Part shown: positions 22,543 through 26,726 of the stretch, one piece after another
Numbering within the stretch: position 1 is the stretch's first letter
How the letters are laid out: each line of letters begins with the position of its first letter
Assembly (NCBI GenBank): GCA_046732855.1
Contig: JBKPNX010000006.1
Coordinates: 1-26,726, forward strand
Direction: 5' to 3'
DNA from: JBKPNX01 sp046732855
Lineage (GTDB): Bacteria; Pseudomonadota; Alphaproteobacteria; Geminicoccales; Geminicoccaceae
Length of the DNA: 26,726 bases
The notes under the pieces: generated by a model
Seen by the model: only the letters and a program-made list of their open reading frames with translations
What the model was told of the DNA's origin: nothing
The model's database searches: none
Translations under genes and position numbers: made by a program

Positions 22543-23183
22543 GCGGCCCCGTGCGCCGGATCATCGCCGTCGACGGCCCCGCCGCGTCCGGCAAGACCAC
22601 GCTCGCGCACCGCCTCGCGGTCCATTTCGGCCTGGACTTCCTCGATACCGGACTGCTCTACCGGGCGGTCGCCTGGGATCTGGCGCGCGCGGGCAGGCCC
22701 TTCACCGACGCCGCGAGCGCGGTCGCGGCGGCGCGCGGGGTAACCGGGGCCGACCTCGATCCGGCCCGGCTGCGCAGTGACGCTCTCAGCCAGGGCGCCT
22801 CCGTCGTCGCGGTGATTCCTGAAGTGCGCCAGGCGTTGCTCGGCTTGCAGCGCCGCTTCGGGGATCACGGCCCCGGCGCGGTGCTGGCGGGCCGCGACAT
22901 CGGCACGGTCGTGCGCCCCGACGCGAGCCACAAGATCTTCGTCACCGCGACCGTCGAAGAACGCGCCCGACGGCGGTGCAAGGAGTTGCAGGCGCTGGGC
23001 GCGCCGATTATATATGACGCGGTTTTGGCGAACTTACAGGAGCGTGACGCGCGCGACCGGTTGCGTGTGGTCGCGCCTTTGGTGCCGGCGAGTGACGCGT
23101 TCGTGATCGACACCACCGAGCAGGACATCGACACCGCGTTCGAGGTGGCGCGCGCCTATGTCGCCGCGCCCGCGCATGGCTGA
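22539..23183 (+). CDS. cmk: Cytidylate kinase
   Basis: Phosphorylates CMP and dCMP to the diphosphates using ATP. The 214-residue protein has the P-loop DGPAASGKTT (12-21), the FLDTGLLYRAVAW substrate region, LAGRDIGTVVRPDA and the lid residues QERDARDRLR. The start is a GTG overlapping the aroA stop (GTGA), so it is coupled to aroA, the normal order in this class. Near residues 156-165 the codons turn AT-rich (ATT ATA TAT ... GTT TTG ... TTA), unlike the rest of the gene. This coincides with a promoter-like sequence that may serve rpsA. Confidence 0.96.
   Translation: MSGPVRRIIAVDGPAASGKTTLAHRLAVHFGLDFLDTGLLYRAVAWDLARAGRPFTDAASAVAAARGVTGADLDPARLRSDALSQGASVVAVIPEVRQALLGLQRRFGDHGPGAVLAGRDIGTVVRPDASHKIFVTATVEERARRRCKELQALGAPIIYDAVLANLQERDARDRLRVVAPLVPASDAFVIDTTEQDIDTAFEVARAYVAAPAHG
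22986..23014 (+). promoter_or_regulatory. Candidate internal promoter for rpsA, inside cmk
   Basis: TTGCAG (22986-22991), a 17-nt spacer and TATATA (23009-23014) form a plausible sigma-70 promoter inside cmk, about 290 nt before rpsA. It lies in a short AT-rich patch with codons (ATA, TTA) rare in the neighbouring genes. Ribosomal protein S1 genes in other bacteria are known to use promoters within or near cmk. Confidence 0.45.
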
Positions 23184-23305
23184 TGCGCTTCGCCGCCAAG
23201 CCGCCGATCGACGGTCGTTTTGACCCTTCATCCAGACCCGAGCCTTTGCTACCGACGCCACCGTGACGCCGCGCGGAGGGGCTTGACGCAACCAGGACCG
23301 AGTTC

Positions 23306-25033
23306 ATGACCCAACCTCAGATGACCGCAGAACCCACGTCTCACACCGAAGACTTCGCCGCGCTGCTCGACGAGTCGTTCCGCCAGAGCGAGCGGATCGA
23401 GGGCTCGGTGATCACCGGCACCATCATCGCGATCGACAACGATGAGGCTGTGGTGGACGTGGGTCTGAAGGCCGAGGGGCGGGTCCCGCTCAAGGAATTC
23501 TCCACGCCGGGGCATCCGGCCGAGCTGCAGGTCGGCGACCGGGTCGAGGTCTACGTCGAGCGCTTCGAGAACCGTAACGGCGAGGCGTCGCTCAGCCGGG
23601 ACAAGGCGCGTCGCGAGGAGAGCTGGAACAAGCTGGAGCAGGCGTTCAAGGACAACGCCAAGGTCCAGGGCATGATCTTCGGCCGGGTCAAGGGCGGCTT
23701 CGCGGTCGATCTCGGCGGCGCGGTGGCGTTCCTTCCCGGCAGCCAGGTCGACATCCGCCCGGTGCGCGATGTCGGCCCGCTGCTCAACAAGGACGAGCCG
23801 TTCCAGATTCTGAAGATGGACCGGCGGCGCGGCAACATCGTGGTCTCCCGCCGCGCGGTGCTCGAGGAATCGCGAGCCGAGCAGCGCAACGAGCTGCTCG
23901 CCACGCTCAAGGAAGGCCAGGTGCTGAGCGGGGTGGTGAAGAACATCACCGACTACGGCGCCTTCGTCGATCTCGGCGGCCTGGATGGCCTGCTCCACGT
24001 GACCGACATCTCGTGGCGCCGCGTCAACCATCCGAGCGAGGTGCTGAGCGTCGGCCAGACCGTCGAGGTCCAGGTCATCCGCTTCAACCGCGAAACGCAG
24101 CGGATCTCGCTCGGCATGAAGCAGCTCGAGGCCGATCCCTGGGAGGGCGTCGAGCTCAAGTACCCGGTCGGCGCGAAGTTCACCGGGCGCGTCACCAACA
24201 TCACCGACTACGGCGCCTTCGTCGAGCTCGAGCCTGGGGTGGAGGGCCTGGTCCACGTCTCGGAGATGAGCTGGACCAAGAAGAACGTCCATCCCGGCAA
24301 GATCGTCTCGACCAGTCAGGAGGTCGAGGTGATGGTGCTCGAGGTCGATCCGGACAAGCGGCGCATCTCGCTCGGCCTGAAGCAGTGCCTGGGCAATCCG
24401 TGGGAGCTGTTCCAGGAGCAGCATCCGGCTGGCAGCACGGTCGAGGGCGAAATCCGCAACATCACCGAGTTCGGCCTGTTCATCGGTCTCGACAACGACA
24501 TCGACGGCATGGTCCACCTGTCGGACATCAGCTGGGACAAGCCGGCCGAAGAGGCGGCGGCGCAGTACAAGAAGGGCGACGTGGTCCAGGCGGCGGTGCT
24601 CGACGTCGATGTCGAGAAGGAGCGCATCTCGCTCGGCATCAAGCAGCTCACCAAGGACCCGTTCCAAGAGGCGATCGGCGGGCTGAAGCGCGGCATGCGG
24701 GTCACCGCCGTGGTCAAGGAAGTGACCCCGGCCGGGATCGAAGTGACGACCACCGAGGGGGTGACCGGCTTCATCCGCAAGGCGGAGCTGTCGCGCGATC
24801 GGGTTGAGCAGCGTCCCGACCGCTTTGCCGTCGGCGAGAAGCTGGACGCCAAGGTGACCAACATCGACAACGCCAACCGCCGCGTGACCCTGTCGATCAA
24901 ATCGCTCGAGATCGAGGACGAGAAGCAGGCGATGGCCGACTTCGGCTCCTCGGACAGCGGCGCCAGCCTGGGCGACATTCTCGGCCCGGCGATCAAGGGT
25001 CGTCAGGAGCAGCAGGAGCGCAGCCAGGACTGA
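23306..25033 (+). CDS. rpsA: 30S ribosomal protein S1
   Basis: A 575-residue RNA-binding ribosomal protein that helps bring mRNA to the 30S subunit. Six S1 (OB-fold) repeats can be read, at about residues 32-100, 117-185, 203-272, 290-360, 376-448 and 464-533. Repeats 3 and 4 share NITDYGAFV and repeat 5 has NITEFGLFI. Length and domain number match six-domain S1 of Proteobacteria. The first two domains, which bind the ribosome, are the more divergent ones, as expected. The ATG at 23306 has AGGA about 9 nt upstream. It is 122 nt downstream of cmk. Repeats 3 and 4 contain an identical 29-nt stretch. A 7-bp stem-loop follows the stop. Confidence 0.97.
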   Translation: MTQPQMTAEPTSHTEDFAALLDESFRQSERIEGSVITGTIIAIDNDEAVVDVGLKAEGRVPLKEFSTPGHPAELQVGDRVEVYVERFENRNGEASLSRDKARREESWNKLEQAFKDNAKVQGMIFGRVKGGFAVDLGGAVAFLPGSQVDIRPVRDVGPLLNKDEPFQILKMDRRRGNIVVSRRAVLEESRAEQRNELLATLKEGQVLSGVVKNITDYGAFVDLGGLDGLLHVTDISWRRVNHPSEVLSVGQTVEVQVIRFNRETQRISLGMKQLEADPWEGVELKYPVGAKFTGRVTNITDYGAFVELEPGVEGLVHVSEMSWTKKNVHPGKIVSTSQEVEVMVLEVDPDKRRISLGLKQCLGNPWELFQEQHPAGSTVEGEIRNITEFGLFIGLDNDIDGMVHLSDISWDKPAEEAAAQYKKGDVVQAAVLDVDVEKERISLGIKQLTKDPFQEAIGGLKRGMRVTAVVKEVTPAGIEVTTTEGVTGFIRKAELSRDRVEQRPDRFAVGEKLDAKVTNIDNANRRVTLSIKSLEIEDEKQAMADFGSSDSGASLGDILGPAIKGRQEQQERSQD

Positions 25034-25047
25034 CCGGCCGATTCGCC

Positions 25048-25067
25048 GCGGTCGTGCCGCCGACCGC
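25048..25067 (+). terminator. Stem-loop after rpsA
   Basis: GCGGTCG-TGCCGC-CGACCGC forms a perfect 7-bp stem with a 6-nt loop, beginning 15 nt after the rpsA stop. No U-tract follows, so it may slow polymerase or protect the 3' end of the rpsA message instead of ending it, with ihfB read in part as the next gene. Confidence 0.45.
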
Positions 25068-25164
25068 AGAACTTGACGTCATTCCAAGGGATCGGCACGG
25101 TGGGTGCGAGGAAACCCGATCCGGTCGCCGCCCGCGACCGCGCATGTGGGGTCGAACACCCACC

Positions 25165-25449
25165 ATGACCAAGTCGGACCTGATCAAGCGCCTCGCCGAG
25201 GCCAATCCGCACCTTTATCTGCGCGACATCGAGCGGATCGTGACGACCGTGTTCGACGAAGTGGCGGAGGCGCTGGTGCGGGGCGATCGGGTGGAGCTGC
25301 GCGGCTTCGGCGCGTTCTCGGTGCGCCAGCGCACCTCCCGGGTCGGGCGCAACCCACGCACCGGCGACGAGGTCAGGGTGCCCGACAAGGTCGTGCCGTA
25401 CTTCAAGACCGGCAAGGACCTGCGCCAGCGGCTGAATACCGTCGACTGA
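25165..25449 (+). CDS. ihfB: Integration host factor subunit beta
   Basis: A 94-residue member of the HU/IHF family that pairs with IHF alpha to bend DNA sharply at specific sites. The start MTKSDLIKRLA, the signature RGFGAFSVRQR and the arm RVGRNPRTGDEV, with the intercalating Pro64, are all present. The ending VPYFKTGKDLRQRLN matches the beta subunit. The frame extends back to 25054, but conserved sequence begins at 25165. A weak GTGGGG hairpin (25145-25163) lies just before the start and no strong ribosome site is seen, which might hint at translational control. It follows rpsA, the usual gene order. Confidence 0.95.
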   Translation: MTKSDLIKRLAEANPHLYLRDIERIVTTVFDEVAEALVRGDRVELRGFGAFSVRQRTSRVGRNPRTGDEVRVPDKVVPYFKTGKDLRQRLNTVD

Positions 25450-25485
25450 GCTTCGCCCGTCCGGCTTGCCACGGATGCACCGCCC

Positions 25486-25830
25486 ATGATCAAAATCCTG
25501 CGTATTCTCCTTGGCCTCGTCGGCCTGATCGTGGTCGTGGCCTTTGCGGTCGCCAATCGAATGCCGGTCGCCGTCAGCCTCGCGCCGCTGCCGATCGTGC
25601 TCGAACTGCCGGTCTACGGCGTGTTCCTGCTGGGCCTGGTGCTCGGCGGCCTGCTCGGCGGGGTCGCACTTTGGTTGGGCAGCGCGCGCTACCGCTGGCG
25701 GGCGCGTCGCCTGCGCAACCAAGTCGGGGCGCTCGAGAGCCAGGTCGCGGTGCTGAAGAAGCGGGAGCAGCCCGGCCGCGCGGGCTATGCCGCTGAGCCG
25801 GCGAGCATCGCGCAGGGCGCCGCCAGCTAG
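25486..25830 (+). CDS. LapA-domain (DUF1049) inner-membrane protein
   Basis: A 114-residue protein with two hydrophobic helices (about residues 5-24 and 41-64) separated by ANRMPVAVSLAPLPIVLELPVYG, the spacing and NRxPVxVSL motif of the LapA/YciS family. A cytoplasmic helix with coiled-coil tendency (RRLRNQVGALESQVAVLKKRE) follows, and then a loose Ala-rich tail. Related proteins in enterobacteria take part in regulating lipopolysaccharide assembly; whether that holds here is unknown. It lies 36 nt after ihfB, its usual neighbour in alphaproteobacteria, and is probably co-transcribed. No strong Shine-Dalgarno precedes the ATG. Confidence 0.87.
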   Translation: MIKILRILLGLVGLIVVVAFAVANRMPVAVSLAPLPIVLELPVYGVFLLGLVLGGLLGGVALWLGSARYRWRARRLRNQVGALESQVAVLKKREQPGRAGYAAEPASIAQGAAS

Positions 25831-25940
25831 CCGCGGGCCGCGCGCGGGGCGACGCCACTAAGCCCGCGTCCCGGACAACGGCCGCCGCCGGCCCGTCTCG
25901 GCTCCGTTCTCGATTTCACCCGGATAGGCGAGGTCACGGC

Positions 25941-26726
25941 ATGAGGGTGATCGTCATCGGTGGCGGCATCATGGGCCTGTGCACCGCCTGGTCGCTGCGC
26001 CGTGCGGGGCATGAGCCGGTGCTGTACGAGCAGGGTCCGATCCCCAATCCGCTCGCCTCCTCCTGCGACGAGCGTCGGCTGACCCGCTTCGCCTATGGCG
26101 TGACGACCGGCTACGCCCGCATGGTGCACGAGGCGCAAGCCGCCTGGGAACGCCTCTGGGCCGACCTCGGGCGCAGCCATTTCCAGCCGACCGGAACTCT
26201 GATCGTCGCGCGCGACCACGACGGTTGGGTGCGCGCCTCGGAGCGGTGTTTCGAGGCGATGAAGCTGCCGTTCGAGATCTGGCCGCCCGGCGTGCTCGCA
26301 GAGCGTCTGCCGTTACTCCGGTTCGCCGGCGCCCGCTTTGCCCTGTTGACGCCGAGCGGCGGCCGTGCTGTTCGCTGAGCGCATCCTCAGGGACCTCGGA
26401 GATTGGTTGAGCGAGCAAGGCGTCGACGTGCACGCCGGCACGCCGGTGCCGGAGGTCGCCACTGAGGGCGCGGCGGTGCGCACCGCCGCCGGCAGCACCG
26501 ATCGAGCGGATGCGCTGGTGGTCGCGGCCGGCCCTGGTCCCCCCGTCTGCTTCGGGCGCTGCGCGGTCGCGTCACGCCGTCGCGCCAGTCGCGCTTTACC
26601 TGGAGCCCCCCGCCGATGCCCTGGCGACATGGCGCGTCGCGCCGATGGTGCTCGACCAGATCGAGGCGGCGCGCGGCGGCTTCTACGCCGCGCCACCCGG
26701 GGCCTGGACGCGTCTCAAGGTCGGCG
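25941..26726 (+). pseudogene. FAD-dependent oxidoreductase (DAO / sarcosine oxidase type), frame-broken and cut by window edge
   Basis: The first 145 codons give a DAO-family start: MRVIVIGGGIMGLCTAWSLR (FAD-binding GxGxxG), then SSCDERRLTRFAYG, like the covalent-flavin region of monomeric sarcosine and N-methyl-amino-acid oxidases. The frame stops at 26378. Homologous coding continues in other frames: from about 26365 (VLFAERILRDLGDWL...RADALVVAAGP), from 26535 (WSPRLLRALRGRVTPSRQ), and from 26588 (VALYLEPPADAL...APMVLDQIEAARGGFYAA) to the edge. This implies one inserted base and two missing bases within about 225 nt, each next to a C or G run. It is either a young pseudogene or sequencing error near a contig end. 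A GGCGAGG ribosome site precedes the ATG. Confidence 0.75.

Noticed and set aside
23249..24667. A 472-codon minus-strand frame antisense to rpsA
   Set aside because: Its apparent repeats (LDxD, HHxLDL) are the reverse complement of the repeated S1 domains, not a repeat protein.
25145..25163. Hairpin (GTGGG/CCCAC) just before the ihfB start as a regulatory switch
   Set aside because: Only 5 bp with an 8-nt loop; too weak to list as its own feature in DNA this GC-rich.
1..26726. CRISPR array, insertion sequence, tRNA or prophage
   Set aside because: No spaced direct repeats, transposase or integrase motifs, or cloverleaf sequence ending in a T-arm GTTCGANTC pattern were seen on either strand.

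Overview
The window is about 70 % GC with dense, mostly short-spaced genes and reads as chromosomal DNA of an alphaproteobacterium, probably Rhodospirillales-like. The main evidence is the conserved block FYDLN-acid protein (divergent) / aroA-cmk-rpsA-ihfB-lapA, the class II (CP4-like) EPSP synthase, and the dapC-like aminotransferase next to ftsK with a divergent ubiquinone hydroxylase. No tRNA, rRNA, CRISPR array, insertion sequence or prophage was found.

Layout. (1) 1-3420: the N-terminal third of ftsK (runs off the left edge), a DapC-like aminotransferase, and a divergent UbiH/UbiF-type hydroxylase. (2) 3421-3786: non-coding DNA with a palindromic repeat of REP type. (3) 3787-5510: pyruvate kinase and a long upstream region. 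(4) 10249 down to 5511, minus strand: one apparent operon of Tat-exported TRAP binding protein, small and large TRAP permeases, an amidase-signature hydrolase and a 58-residue membrane protein that is easy to miss. It looks like an uptake-and-hydrolysis module for an amide-containing solute. (5) 10520-14124, plus strand, divergent from the TRAP operon: a peptide/opine-type ABC binding protein and two permeases, with no ATPase genes. (6) 14125-14485: a lower-GC patch starting at the last permease stop codon, followed by a promoter/operator-like site and a structured leader. (7) 14486-16741: a complete polysaccharide co-polymerase/tyrosine autokinase with no other polysaccharide genes nearby. 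(8) 16948-19372: a MATE exporter, then an ArsR regulator overlapping an SRPBCC/AHSA1 protein, with a clean inverted repeat at the regulator start. (9) 20583-19432: a membrane-anchored class III nucleotide cyclase lacking the usual substrate-selecting residues. (10) 20683-25830: the housekeeping block FYDLN-acid protein, aroA, cmk, rpsA, ihfB, lapA. (11) 25941 to the right edge: a DAO-type FAD oxidoreductase broken by three single-base frameshifts.

No wholly new multi-gene system is evident. The points most worth following are the TRAP-amidase-small protein operon, the ATPase-less ABC cluster ending at a compositional break, the operator and leader ahead of the orphan tyrosine kinase, the cyclase with altered substrate residues, and a probable internal promoter for rpsA within cmk. 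All functional names come from recognising motifs by eye; no database search was run.
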